Shown: positions 25,410-32,760 of the stretch, in pieces
Position numbering within the stretch: the stretch's first letter is position 1
Layout: every line of letters starts with the position of its first letter
NCBI GenBank assembly: GCA_902761225.1
Contig: CACWJQ010000003.1
Coordinates: 86,925-124,456 of the forward strand
Reading direction: 5' to 3'
DNA: 37,532 nt
From: an uncultured Lachnospiraceae bacterium
GTDB taxonomy: Bacteria; Bacillota; Clostridia; Lachnospirales; Lachnospiraceae
Program-made: the position numbers and the translations under genes
The notes under the pieces: generated by a model
Seen by the model: the letters and a program-made list of their open reading frames with translations, nothing else
Databases searched by the model: none
What the model was told of the DNA's origin: nothing

Positions 25410-26819
25410 TCAGTCTTTCTTTTCCTTATTCTTCTTTGCAGCTTTGGATTCCTTAATGACAGTGAAGATCGATCTGTTATTATTCTTCTTTTCTATCGGA
25501 GGTATCGGGATAACAGAGCCGTCTTCAGCAATTGTGCCGACCACCAGATAATCCTTGGTCTTATATGGATATCCCTTCTTCTTGAGCTTATTCCTGCTCA
25601 GCTGTCTGATGCCGGCATAGATGACCGCAAATACGGGAACACCTATTACCATTCCGAACAGTCCCCACAATCCGCCAAAGAGCGTGATCGAGAATATGAT
25701 CCAGAATCCGGTAAGACCTGTTGATGTCGAGAGAATCCTGGGACCGAGTACATTGCCGTCAACCTGCTGCAGTATTACGATAAATATCAGGAATACTATG
25801 GCATATCCGGGATGAAGCGGATCATATGCGAATATCAGTATCGCACTGGGGATGGCACCGAAGTATGGTCCGAAGAAAGGTATGATATTCGTCACGCCCA
25901 CGATTATGCTTACAAGAACCGTATAAGGTATCTGCATTATGGTGCATCCCATAAAACAGATAAGACCGATAATGACGGAATCAACTATCTTGCCGAAAAA
26001 GAATCCGATAAATGTTCTGTGTGTATATCTGAAGGCCTCAACAAAAGCATTTGCTGCCTCTCTTGAGAAAAATGCATAGATGAGCTTCTTGGATCTTGCA
26101 ACATGCTCTTCCTTGCTCCAAAGAACATATATGGAGATTATGAATCCGATTATAAAGTTCCAGAGTTTTCCGAGGAATGCCAAAAAGCCCTGCGAAACGG
26201 ACTTGATCACTGCAGTGGAGAATGTCTTGAAGTTCTCATTGACCCATTCGGTAATATCAGCGGCATATCTGTTCAGGTCGTTGGATATATACGAATTGAG
26301 CATCGGGTTATTCTTAAGAAGCTTATCCGCCCACGCGTTTATATTGCTGAGATAAATGCTCAGGTTACTGACAATACTGATGATTGAAGGAAATACATGC
26401 TTTATCGCAACCTGTATCACTACATAGATCATTACCACCGAGAAGATGATGATCACCACTATCGCCATTACACGTGCAAGCGATCTCTGTGCCGATCCAT
26501 TGATAAACTTCATCTTCCTGAATATGGGCTGCATCACCTTGGATTCCAGCATATTCAGCAGCGGACTGTACAGATATGCAATGATCAGTCCGACATAAAC
26601 CGGTGCGAGTATATGGTTGATCCTGCCGATAACGGCGCTAAATTTCTCATTGTAGAAAAGTATATATACTGCCAGGATACAGCAGAAGAACGTTAAGAAT
26701 ATGGTAAGGCCCCATTTAAAATAATTATTGTCAAATCTGGGATCTTTCTTCTGATTCCTGATACGTCCCTCAGAATTGGTTGTAAAAATATCTCTTTCGT
26801 CTTTTGAATAATCGCTCAT
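25410..26819 (-). CDS. AI-2E family transporter (PerM/YtvI-like membrane protein)
   Basis: The 469-residue protein has about eight hydrophobic segments arranged as in the AI-2E exporter family (former DUF20/UPF0118): a pair near residues 33-55 and 62-85, one near 110-135, then a long soluble loop and a cluster from about 210 to 400. Conserved turns Pro-Phe-Phe-Gly-Pro-Tyr-Phe-Gly-Ala-Ile-Pro and Gly-Asn-Val-Leu-Gly-Pro-Arg-Ile are present. Members have been linked to export of autoinducer or to Na+/H+ antiport; which applies here is unknown. The N- and C-termini are charged and cytoplasmic. It is the first gene of an operon with dtd and is divergent from the recombinase gene. Confidence 0.92.
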   Translation of the reverse strand: MSDYSKDERDIFTTNSEGRIRNQKKDPRFDNNYFKWGLTIFLTFFCCILAVYILFYNEKFSAVIGRINHILAPVYVGLIIAYLYSPLLNMLESKVMQPIFRKMKFINGSAQRSLARVMAIVVIIIFSVVMIYVVIQVAIKHVFPSIISIVSNLSIYLSNINAWADKLLKNNPMLNSYISNDLNRYAADITEWVNENFKTFSTAVIKSVSQGFLAFLGKLWNFIIGFIISIYVLWSKEEHVARSKKLIYAFFSREAANAFVEAFRYTHRTFIGFFFGKIVDSVIIGLICFMGCTIMQIPYTVLVSIIVGVTNIIPFFGPYFGAIPSAILIFAYDPLHPGYAIVFLIFIVILQQVDGNVLGPRILSTSTGLTGFWIIFSITLFGGLWGLFGMVIGVPVFAVIYAGIRQLSRNKLKKKGYPYKTKDYLVVGTIAEDGSVIPIPPIEKKNNNRSIFTVIKESKAAKKNKEKKD

Positions 26820-26901
26820 AAATGTGCCCCCACAACTAGTTCAGTATAACACCAAACATACCAAATATCACTATTTTTCAAGGTATTTGAAGGGCATATT
26901 A

Positions 26902-26910
26902 TGATATAAT
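26902..26910 (+). promoter_or_regulatory. Extended -10 promoter for the recombinase gene
   Basis: TG-A-TATAAT is a perfect -10 (26905-26910) with the TGn extension. No good -35 lies 16-18 bases upstream, which extended -10 promoters tolerate. The recombinase ATG is 59 bases downstream. Confidence 0.55.
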
Positions 26911-26968
26911 CACAGGGGTGATCCATTGTAAGGATCCAATATGATCTACCGGGAATAAAGGCAGGAAA

Positions 26969-28081
26969 ATGGCAGTTGTAAATAATGAAAATTATCATGA
27001 TGCCCAGATCAGGGACAATATCCGCAAGATGAGACTTGTCCTTGATACTCTCCCGTCCTGGCTCAGAGAATACTTCAGGTCCATAGAGACCGGCACTTCA
27101 GCCAGGACCCGTCTTGCCTATGCATACGATATCCGTATGTTCTTCGAATTCCTCAAGGAAAACAATTCATCACTGAAAAATACCGAGATACCTGATTTTA
27201 ATATCTCCATTCTCGAAAGCATAGGCAGGACCGACATCGAGGAATATCTTGAGAATGTGACTCTGTACGAGAAGGACGGAAGGACCGTGATAAACGGTGA
27301 ACGCGGAAAGGCAAGAAAGCTCTCCGCTTTAAGAAGCATGTATAAATATTTCTTCGAAACAGAAAGAGTTTCGAAAAACACTGCAGAGCTTGTCATACCT
27401 CCCAAGATCCATGAAAAAGAGATCATCAGACTTGATGCGGATGAAGTGGCCAGGCTTCTTGATATGGTGGAATCCGGTGAGGGGCTTACCGATAAGGAAC
27501 TGGTATATCATTCCAGAACAAAGATAAGAGATGTGGCAATCCTTACTCTTCTGCTGGGTACCGGAATCCGTGTATCCGAATGTGTGGGTATCGATCTTAA
27601 GGATATCGATTTTAATAACGGTGGCATCAAGGTCACCCGCAAGGGAGGTAACGAAGCCATTGTCTATTTCGGTGACGAAGTAGATGCCGCCCTTCATGAT
27701 TATCTTGACGAAAGAGAACGGATCAATGCAGAAAGCGGTTCCGAGAACGCTCTGTTTCTCTCGCTCCAGAATAAAAGGATCAGTGTCCGTGCCGTAGAGA
27801 AGCTTGTAAAGAAGTATTCATCCAGGCTTACTTCCCTTAAAAAAATAACTCCCCATAAGCTCAGGAGCACTTACGGAACTGCCCTCTACCGTGAGACAGG
27901 GGATATTTATCTTGTTGCCGATGTCCTGGGACATAAGGATGTCAACACTACCAGAAAGCACTATGCCGCACAGTTTGAAGACAGCAGAAAGCATGCGGCC
28001 AATGTGGTGACTCTCAGGGAAAAGACCCCTGAAAAGAAAACCGATGAAAATAAAAAGAACAGCTCCGATGGCAATGAATAA
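26969..28081 (+). CDS. Tyrosine recombinase (XerC/XerD-like integrase)
   Basis: The 370-residue protein has an N-terminal SAM-like core-binding domain (about 30-140) and a C-terminal catalytic domain with every active residue: Arg201 (Gly-Ile-Arg-Val), Lys225, His296 and Arg299 (His-Lys-Leu-Arg), His322 (Gly-His-Lys) and the nucleophile Tyr332. It should cut and rejoin DNA at paired sites. It is longer than usual XerC/D by about 60 residues at the ends, with a Lys/Glu/Asp-rich C-terminal tail. No phage or transposon genes and no obvious attachment repeats are nearby, so a chromosome dimer-resolution or housekeeping role is as likely as an integrase. AGGAA is close before ATG 26969. Confidence 0.92.
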   Translation: MAVVNNENYHDAQIRDNIRKMRLVLDTLPSWLREYFRSIETGTSARTRLAYAYDIRMFFEFLKENNSSLKNTEIPDFNISILESIGRTDIEEYLENVTLYEKDGRTVINGERGKARKLSALRSMYKYFFETERVSKNTAELVIPPKIHEKEIIRLDADEVARLLDMVESGEGLTDKELVYHSRTKIRDVAILTLLLGTGIRVSECVGIDLKDIDFNNGGIKVTRKGGNEAIVYFGDEVDAALHDYLDERERINAESGSENALFLSLQNKRISVRAVEKLVKKYSSRLTSLKKITPHKLRSTYGTALYRETGDIYLVADVLGHKDVNTTRKHYAAQFEDSRKHAANVVTLREKTPEKKTDENKKNSSDGNE

Positions 28082-28151
28082 CAACTTCAATACATGCCGG
28101 CGTTAACTGTTCTATATGATCTGTATAGCCGTTAAATGATATCTCTTATGA

Positions 28152-28499
28152 TCATCGGTATTCGGTAGAATAATAACATACAGTGATCAGCTCTCCGCTC
28201 TTAAGATCATCCCCGAAATACATCTGGTTCATCTTGCGAAGTTCACTGATATACTCAGCTTCAGAATCATAATGAACATCATCCATATACATATGCGCTA
28301 TGGATGAAAGCGTATCACCGGCACATACCCTGTACATGGCGGTGTACTTGTAATATACTTCCTGCTCCGCAGCATCGCTCCTTGTCATGGCATGGGACCT
28401 GATCACGGATGAAACGGTCATGACACAAAGGATCAGGATAAAAGCAGCTGCTGCGATGAACATCTTCTTTTTATTTATATTGATATATGATCTCATACA
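28152..28499 (-). CDS. YneA-like SOS-induced protein with LysM domain
   Basis: The 115-residue protein has a lysine-rich N-terminus, one membrane segment (about 11-32) and a LysM domain (about 53-110: Tyr-Arg-Val-Cys-Ala-Gly-Asp-Thr-Leu-Ser-Ser-Ile-Ala ... Ile-Thr-Val) that would bind cell-wall peptidoglycan outside the membrane. This is the layout of YneA, the Bacillus division inhibitor made under SOS. The start ATG 28499 is fixed by GGAGG 5 bases upstream; a frame extending to 28568 would run through the operator and promoter. Three LexA boxes lie in its promoter, one inside a consensus -35/-10 spacer. Regulation strongly supports the YneA-type role; function is inferred. Confidence 0.85.
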   Translation of the reverse strand, partial: CMRSYININKKKMFIAAAAFILILCVMTVSSVIRSHAMTRSDAAEQEVYYKYTAMYRVCAGDTLSSIAHMYMDDVHYDSEAEYISELRKMNQMYFGDDLKSGELITVCYYSTEYR

Positions 28500-28506
28500 G
28501 GCCTCC

Positions 28507-28568
28507 GAATATATGTTCTGAACATTTGTTCTGTTTTGGATTATATCGAACATATATTCGAATGTCAA
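28507..28568 (-). promoter_or_regulatory. SOS promoter with three LexA boxes
   Basis: The minus strand shows a perfect promoter: TTGACA (28563-28568), a 17-base spacer, TATAAT (28540-28545). The LexA box GAATATATGTTC (28548-28559) fills the spacer. A perfect palindrome GAACAAATGTTC (28520-28531) and a third box GAACATATATTC (28507-28518) follow between the start site and the ribosome site. All match the Gram-positive consensus GAAC-N4-GTTC closely, so transcription should be tightly repressed until DNA damage. Confidence 0.9.
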
Positions 28569-28582
28569 TAATTATTTTAATA

Positions 28583-28611
28583 TGGATTATTACTGTCCGT
28601 TAATCTATAAT
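28583..28611 (+). promoter_or_regulatory. Possible promoter of the DUF3048 gene
   Basis: A perfect -10, TATAAT (28606-28611), lies 45 bases before the ATG of the DUF3048 gene. The best -35 at 17-base spacing is TGGATT (28583-28588), which is poor. The site diverges from the SOS promoter and starts 15 bases away from its -35. Confidence 0.45.
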
Positions 28612-28655
28612 TAAGTGTTGTATGTAAGACTTCCGTAATATCACAGGAGGATAAA

Positions 28656-29522
28656 ATGATTTCCGGAAAAAAATTCATTAAAACAGTATCTTCAGTAGTT
28701 CTCACGGCTGTAATGGCCGCTGCACTTGCTCTTGCTCCCGCAACAGATGCCAAGGCTCTCGGCGGCATCAATGAGCTCACCGGTCTTCCCACTGCGGCTC
28801 CGAATCTTCAGCGTCCCATTGCCGTAATGGTTGATGACGATCAGATTGCCTCGCCTCACTACGGACTTGCTGAAGCTGATATCATCTATCAGATGGTCAA
28901 CTCCACCAAGAACAACCGCGTCACCAGACTGATGGCCATCTACAACCAGCTTCCTCACCTGTCCGGCGGATTCAGCAGGATCCCCAACGGAAAGCCCAGC
29001 TGGTACACAGAGTACTGCCTTGCAGGCGAAGCTGCAAGAAGGATCGCAGGTGCCGGAATATCTCCTTTCTATACCGATATCTCCTGTGCACAGAACAGAT
29101 TCAATTTCGGGATCAACGACATGGCAGCAGGCGTACCCGCCAATGTATGTTCACTTCCCTTCCCTCATAACTCAACAATGCTTCTGTATAACCCTCTCAC
29201 CGCTACATATGACTGGAACGAGATCGGTTCTCCCGTTGTTGATGCCGAGGACTTCCAGCAGGTGACCTTCAAGAATGTGATCATCCAGTGCGCACCCATG
29301 GTTGAGTATGATAACAACGGATATATGCTCTATGGTGTCATCGGATCCGGTATGGGTTACTATCTTACAAACGGCAAGGCTGTAGCCATCACCTGGTACA
29401 AGGACGTTATCGGACATACCCAGTACTTCAACGCAGACGGCACTCCGCTTGTAGTCAATCCCGGCAAGACCTACATTGGTATCGTTCCCGCTGATTCCTG
29501 GGGACTTGTACTGTTCGGATGA
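28656..29522 (+). CDS. DUF3048 domain-containing exported protein (YerB-like)
   Basis: The 288-residue protein carries a Sec signal peptide (Lys-Lys-Phe, hydrophobic 12-28, likely cleaved after Ala-Lys-Ala at about 34) with no lipobox Cys. The mature part opens with Asn-Glu-Leu-Thr-Gly-Leu-Pro and Arg-Pro-Ile-Ala-Val-Met-Val-Asp-Asp, then Leu-Ala-Glu-Ala-Asp-Ile-Ile-Tyr, which I recognise as DUF3048. The family, named from Bacillus YerB, is extracytoplasmic with unproven function. The usual Ile-Gly-Pro-Val-Arg-Ser-Ala-Arg motif is altered here to Ser-Gly-Gly-Phe-Ser-Arg-Ile. AGGAGG lies 5 bases before ATG 28656. A strong terminator follows the gene, so it is monocistronic. Confidence 0.85.
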   Translation: MISGKKFIKTVSSVVLTAVMAAALALAPATDAKALGGINELTGLPTAAPNLQRPIAVMVDDDQIASPHYGLAEADIIYQMVNSTKNNRVTRLMAIYNQLPHLSGGFSRIPNGKPSWYTEYCLAGEAARRIAGAGISPFYTDISCAQNRFNFGINDMAAGVPANVCSLPFPHNSTMLLYNPLTATYDWNEIGSPVVDAEDFQQVTFKNVIIQCAPMVEYDNNGYMLYGVIGSGMGYYLTNGKAVAITWYKDVIGHTQYFNADGTPLVVNPGKTYIGIVPADSWGLVLFG

Positions 29523-29568
29523 TGAATATCCGTACGGTTACCAATCTTAAAAAAGATAACAATATGTT

Positions 29569-29600
29569 AAAAGAGAGAACCCATCAAGGTTCTCTCTTTT
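29569..29600. terminator. Intrinsic terminator after the DUF3048 gene
   Basis: AAAAGAGAGAACC pairs with GGTTCTCTCTTTT over 13 base pairs around a 6-base loop, 47 bases past the stop. The T run on the plus strand fits the DUF3048 gene, and the A run on the other side could stop the convergent CDF gene. Confidence 0.9.
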
Positions 29601-29714
29601 ATACTTATCAGTTACTCTTTTTTATTTTTCAGTTGTGCTTTATCACTCTCTTATCTTTATGATACGCTTCTTCGGTCTGTCACTTATCCCGTCTTGTTAT
29701 TATTGGATTTCTAC

Positions 29715-30587
29715 TCACTCTTCTGCAGGATTAACATGTATCATGATATGTTTAACACCCTGGAACTTGTCTTCAACCCTGCTGTGTACATTTTCAGCTA
29801 TCTCATGTGCCTCCAGCAGGGAACTGTCCCTTCTTACCGATATCTCCAGGTCTATATAGATCTTATTTCCGAACTGTCTTGTCCTTAGCAGGTCTATCCC
29901 CATCACTCCCGGCTGTTCTTCTATGAACCTCCTAATGCTGTTTTCGACGGTCTTATCGCAGGAGGTATCAAGCATCTTGGCTATGGCATCCTTGATTATA
30001 TCGTATGCAACCTTGAGTATTAGAAGGCATATGATCAAAGCTGCTATTGGGTCCATAAATGGAAAACCGAGTTTTGCAAGACCTATTCCTATAAAAGATC
30101 CTATTGAAGATATCGCATCAGACCTGTGGTGCCACGCATCTGCCTTAAAAGCTGCTGAATCCAACTTTTTGGCATAATACATTGTGAACCAGAACATAGA
30201 CTCTTTCACAACAATAGATACCACAGCCGCAACGAGCGGAAGAAAGGTGGGAATCGCCAGGGTATTACTGTTATAATACAGATTCTTTATCCCGCTTATA
30301 CCGATACCGACACCTGTTCCGGCAAGTATAAGTCCCAACGTAAGAGAAGCCACGCATTCAAGCCTTTCATGGCCGTACGGGTGCTCCGCATCTTCTTTCT
30401 GCTGTGAAAGCCTGACACCTATATACGCTATGAATGTGGCAAAAACATCGGAAAGCGAATGAACAGCATCCGATACCATGGCTCCGGATCTTCCGTATAT
30501 TCCGGCAAAAAGCTTGAAGGCAGCAAGGAATACATTACCGAATATTCCCACACCCGACAGTTTCTTTATGATCTTCTTCTCATCCAT
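29715..30587 (-). CDS. Cation diffusion facilitator family metal exporter
   Basis: The 290-residue protein has six predicted membrane helices and a C-terminal cytoplasmic domain (about 210-290) as in the CDF/FieF family. Metal sites appear in helix 2 (Ser-Asp-Ala-Val-His-Ser-Leu-Ser-Asp, His42 and Asp46 region) and helix 5 (Asp-Ala-Trp-His-His-Arg-Ser-Asp). It should move a divalent metal out of the cell in exchange for protons. The gene sits behind a NiCo (czcD) riboswitch, so cobalt, nickel or ferrous iron are better guesses than zinc. AAAGGGG lies 8 bases before ATG 30587. It is transcribed alone from a strong promoter at 30820-30848. Confidence 0.92.
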   Translation of the reverse strand: MDEKKIIKKLSGVGIFGNVFLAAFKLFAGIYGRSGAMVSDAVHSLSDVFATFIAYIGVRLSQQKEDAEHPYGHERLECVASLTLGLILAGTGVGIGISGIKNLYYNSNTLAIPTFLPLVAAVVSIVVKESMFWFTMYYAKKLDSAAFKADAWHHRSDAISSIGSFIGIGLAKLGFPFMDPIAALIICLLILKVAYDIIKDAIAKMLDTSCDKTVENSIRRFIEEQPGVMGIDLLRTRQFGNKIYIDLEISVRRDSSLLEAHEIAENVHSRVEDKFQGVKHIMIHVNPAEE

Positions 30588-30625
30588 TTAATACCCCTTT
30601 CAGTTTGATCTACATATCAGGGTAT

Positions 30626-30775
30626 AAAAAAACACACCCCGGAACCCTACTGTCCCGCAGATGTGCCAGTTGAAAATGGCTTTGATTCTGCTGTCTCATT
30701 CAGCATCATCCCTAAGGAATATGCTGTTCGACCCGGCTACATATCTTCCTGCGAAAATACTGCCTGCTCAGTTTG
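30626..30775 (-). ncRNA. NiCo (czcD) riboswitch with terminator
   Basis: Read on the minus strand, the leader shows the blocks I recall for the class: CTGAGCAGGCA (GCAGGCA at 30761-30767), then GCCGGG (30732-30737) with a following AACAG, and GGGACAG (30650-30656). A hairpin built from CACATCT-CGGGAC and GTTCCGGGGTGTG ends in a run of seven T (30626-30632), i.e. a terminator that overlaps the last conserved element, leaving 38 bases to the CDF start. The class was described for Ni2+/Co2+, later argued to answer to Fe2+. Metal binding would stop termination and turn on the exporter. Confidence 0.9.
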
Positions 30776-30819
30776 TACTGTAGACATATAAGTGTTGTGC
30801 AGCGCAAAGAGATATATAA

Positions 30820-30848
30820 ATAGTACCATCGCTCCAAAGCAGTGTCAA
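30820..30848 (-). promoter_or_regulatory. Promoter of the NiCo-CDF transcript
   Basis: TTGACA (30843-30848), 17-base spacer, TACTAT (30820-30825) on the minus strand. The transcript would start about 40 bases ahead of the riboswitch core. Confidence 0.8.
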
Positions 30849-30928
30849 ATCCCGTGTTCACTTTGATAATACTTAGATCATTGCAACCTGTTATCAGGTT
30901 TAATGATTAAAAAGGTAGGGATTTTATT

Positions 30929-30986
30929 CGAAAATATGTTTGCATGACAGAACAAATGTGCTATACTTTATGCAAACAAATGTTTG
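30929..30986 (+). promoter_or_regulatory. lexA promoter with LexA boxes
   Basis: A promoter of TTGCAT (30940-30945), 16-base spacer and TATACT (30962-30967) precedes lexA. Box-like palindromes occur at GAAAATATGTTT (30930-30941, over the -35), GAACAAATGTGC (30950-30961, in the spacer) and AAACAAATGTTT (30974-30985, just before the ribosome site). They resemble the boxes of the YneA-like gene but are weaker, as expected for autoregulation. A small hairpin AACCTG/CAGGTT lies upstream at 30886-30901. This is in the 411-base divergent gap between the CDF and lexA genes. Confidence 0.8.
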
Positions 30987-30998
30987 AAAGGAGTCTAT

Positions 30999-31619
30999 AT
31001 GCGGGATTTCAACAAGCTTACATCCAAGCAGGAACAGATCCTCGAATACCTCAAGGAGACCATACTTGCCAAGGGATATCCGCCTACTGTAAGGGAGATC
31101 GGAGAGAAAGTATCGCTCAAGTCCACATCTTCCGTATTCTCGCATCTTGAAGCGCTTGAGCGCAAGGGATATATCAAGAGAGATCCTTCAAAGCCAAGGG
31201 CAATAGAGATATGTGATGATTCCTTCCAGATGGTAAGAACCGAGATGACCAGCATTCCCGTATATGGTAATGTTGCAGCCGGTCAGCCTCTCCTCGCCGA
31301 CGATAATATAATCGAGTACTTCCCTCTTCCCGCATCCGAACTTTCAAAGGGACAGAGCTTTATGCTCAATGTCAAGGGAGATTCCATGATAAATGCCGGC
31401 ATTTTCAGCGGCGACCGCATCATTGTCCGCCAGCAGAGCACTGCAGAGAACGGCGAAATGGTTGTTGCTCTCATAGATGATTCCGCAACGGTCAAGACAT
31501 ACTATAAAGAGAAGGATCATATCCGTCTACAGCCGGAGAATGATACCATGGATCCCATAATCGTTGACAGCTGTACAATCCTGGGCAAGGTCTACGGAGT
31601 CATCAGGATATTCAGATGA
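30999..31619 (+). CDS. lexA: LexA repressor
   Basis: The 206-residue SOS repressor has a winged helix-turn-helix N-terminus (about 1-70), the self-cleavage site Ala94-Gly95 and the Ser129/Lys166 catalytic pair (Lys-Gly-Asp-Ser-Met and Thr-Val-Lys-Thr). It dimerises on DNA and is cleaved when RecA filaments form after damage. The start ATG 30999 follows AAAGGAG by 5-6 bases; an in-frame TTG at 30984 would overlap a LexA box and is not needed. LexA boxes occur in its own promoter and before the YneA-like gene at 28152. A bidirectional terminator separates it from rsfS. Confidence 0.97.
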   Translation: MRDFNKLTSKQEQILEYLKETILAKGYPPTVREIGEKVSLKSTSSVFSHLEALERKGYIKRDPSKPRAIEICDDSFQMVRTEMTSIPVYGNVAAGQPLLADDNIIEYFPLPASELSKGQSFMLNVKGDSMINAGIFSGDRIIVRQQSTAENGEMVVALIDDSATVKTYYKEKDHIRLQPENDTMDPIIVDSCTILGKVYGVIRIFR

Positions 31620-31680
31620 TATAAACTCCCGGCACCGTAAACAGCCATATCAATTCCGGCCGCATATACTGCTGAACAAT

Positions 31681-31710
31681 AAAGGATCGGTACCCTCGTA
31701 CCGATCCTTT
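31681..31710. terminator. Bidirectional intrinsic terminator between lexA and rsfS
   Basis: AAAGGATCGGTAC and GTACCGATCCTTT form a perfect 13-base-pair stem around CCTC, flanked by A/T on both sides, between the convergent lexA (+) and the ribosome-assembly operon (-). Confidence 0.92.
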
Positions 31711-31724
31711 TATCATCCCATATT

Positions 31725-32069
31725 TCAGATCTCTACCTTCTCCGCATCTGCCCAGACTCTTTCGAGATCATACAGTTCACGCGAGTCTTTATCGAAGACA
31801 TGTACCACCAGATCACCGTAATCCATAAGTATCCAGTTAGCCGTATCATATCCTTCGATACCCTTATGCATTATACGCTTCTTCGCAAGAGCTTCTTCTG
31901 CCCCGTCGCTAAGAGCCTGTATCTGGGACCTGTTGGTTCCGGAGCAGATAACAAAACAGTCAGTGATATCCGATACACTGCTAAGATCAAGAACTGTTAT
32001 ATTGACTCCTTTCTTGTCTTCAAGTGCATCCGTAACTGTCTTAACCTTTTCGATCAATTCTCTGTTCAA
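31725..32069 (-). CDS. rsfS: Ribosome silencing factor RsfS
   Basis: The 114-residue protein matches RsfS/Iojap: Asp-Val-Thr-Asp-like motif (here Val-Ser-Asp-Ile-Thr-Asp-Cys-Phe-Val-Ile-Cys-Ser-Gly), then Ala-Leu-Ser-Asp-Gly-Ala-Glu-Glu-Ala and the Trp-Ile-Leu-Met-Asp-Tyr-Gly-Asp-Leu-Val-Val-His-Val-Phe motif. It binds protein L14 and blocks subunit joining when nutrients are short. The start codon appears to be TTG (32069), with AGAGG 7 bases upstream; no ATG lies in a better place. It is the last gene of the rplU-rsfS operon, 64 bases after yqeK, and ends at a strong terminator. Confidence 0.93.
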   Translation of the reverse strand: MNRELIEKVKTVTDALEDKKGVNITVLDLSSVSDITDCFVICSGTNRSQIQALSDGAEEALAKKRIMHKGIEGYDTANWILMDYGDLVVHVFDKDSRELYDLERVWADAEKVEI

Positions 32070-32133
32070 ATATATACCTCTTTTAATATCTATTGGTTTT
32101 ACATTCCTTACATCAGCGCCGCTAAGAACCGCT

Positions 32134-32733
32134 TTACAATATCCTCAGGGATTTATCAGGCTCTATCTGGTTCTTATAGAATTCATAAGCCCTGACCGAG
32201 GAAGGAGCAACACGATGTCCCTTGGATTCCACATATTTCCTGACAGATTCCATTATCCATAAAAGCGCCTGATCGATATCTATAAAAGCGGCTTTTCTTA
32301 CGCCACTCATTATGACAAGATCCTTTCTGCCGGGCTCTATGAAATCGGCAACAAATACGATCTTCTCGAGCAGTGACATTCCGGGTCTTCCCAATGTGTG
32401 GTATTTTATGGCATTTAGAATATCCTCATTTTTGATACCATACTCATCCTTGGCAATGATAGCGCCGGCTTTTGAATGAAGCAGCGCGTGATTCTCCAGC
32501 TCTTCAAGAAGCGGACGCTCTCCGGCCTCTTCCATTATACTGATCTTCTTTTCATCGGAAAGGCACTTGGCACAGTCATGAAGAAGTCCGGCAATACGCG
32601 CATCCATAACATTGGCTCCGTGTATGAAAGCCAGACACGCCGCGGTATACTCAACACCCAGTGAATGCTCGAAACGTTCCTGATCCAGCGCCTTTTCAAG
32701 CTTCTTTCGCAGTTTGATAATATCTTCCTTCAT
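32134..32733 (-). CDS. yqeK: Bis(5'-nucleosyl)-tetraphosphatase, YqeK-type HD protein
   Basis: The 199-residue HD-domain protein has the YqeK pattern: Arg-Phe-Glu-His-Ser-Leu-Gly-Val at residue 20, Leu-Leu-His-Asp-Cys-Ala-Lys near 47, His-Ser-Lys-Ala-Gly-Ala, His-Thr-Leu-Gly-Arg-Pro-Gly-Met and Phe-Val-Ala-Asp-Phe-Ile-Glu-Pro-Gly-Arg. YqeK enzymes cleave diadenosine tetraphosphate symmetrically, using iron. It normally follows nadD in this operon; here the preceding gene is yhbY, with 27 bases between and no room for nadD. AAAGGAGG lies 8 bases before ATG 32733. Confidence 0.95.
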   Translation of the reverse strand: MKEDIIKLRKKLEKALDQERFEHSLGVEYTAACLAFIHGANVMDARIAGLLHDCAKCLSDEKKISIMEEAGERPLLEELENHALLHSKAGAIIAKDEYGIKNEDILNAIKYHTLGRPGMSLLEKIVFVADFIEPGRKDLVIMSGVRKAAFIDIDQALLWIMESVRKYVESKGHRVAPSSVRAYEFYKNQIEPDKSLRIL

Positions 32734-32760
32734 GTTCCACCCTCCTTTTTACCAAGGTTT

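Noticed and set aside
30984-31619. TTG start for LexA at 30984
   Set aside because: It overlaps a LexA box and the ribosome site that serves ATG 30999.
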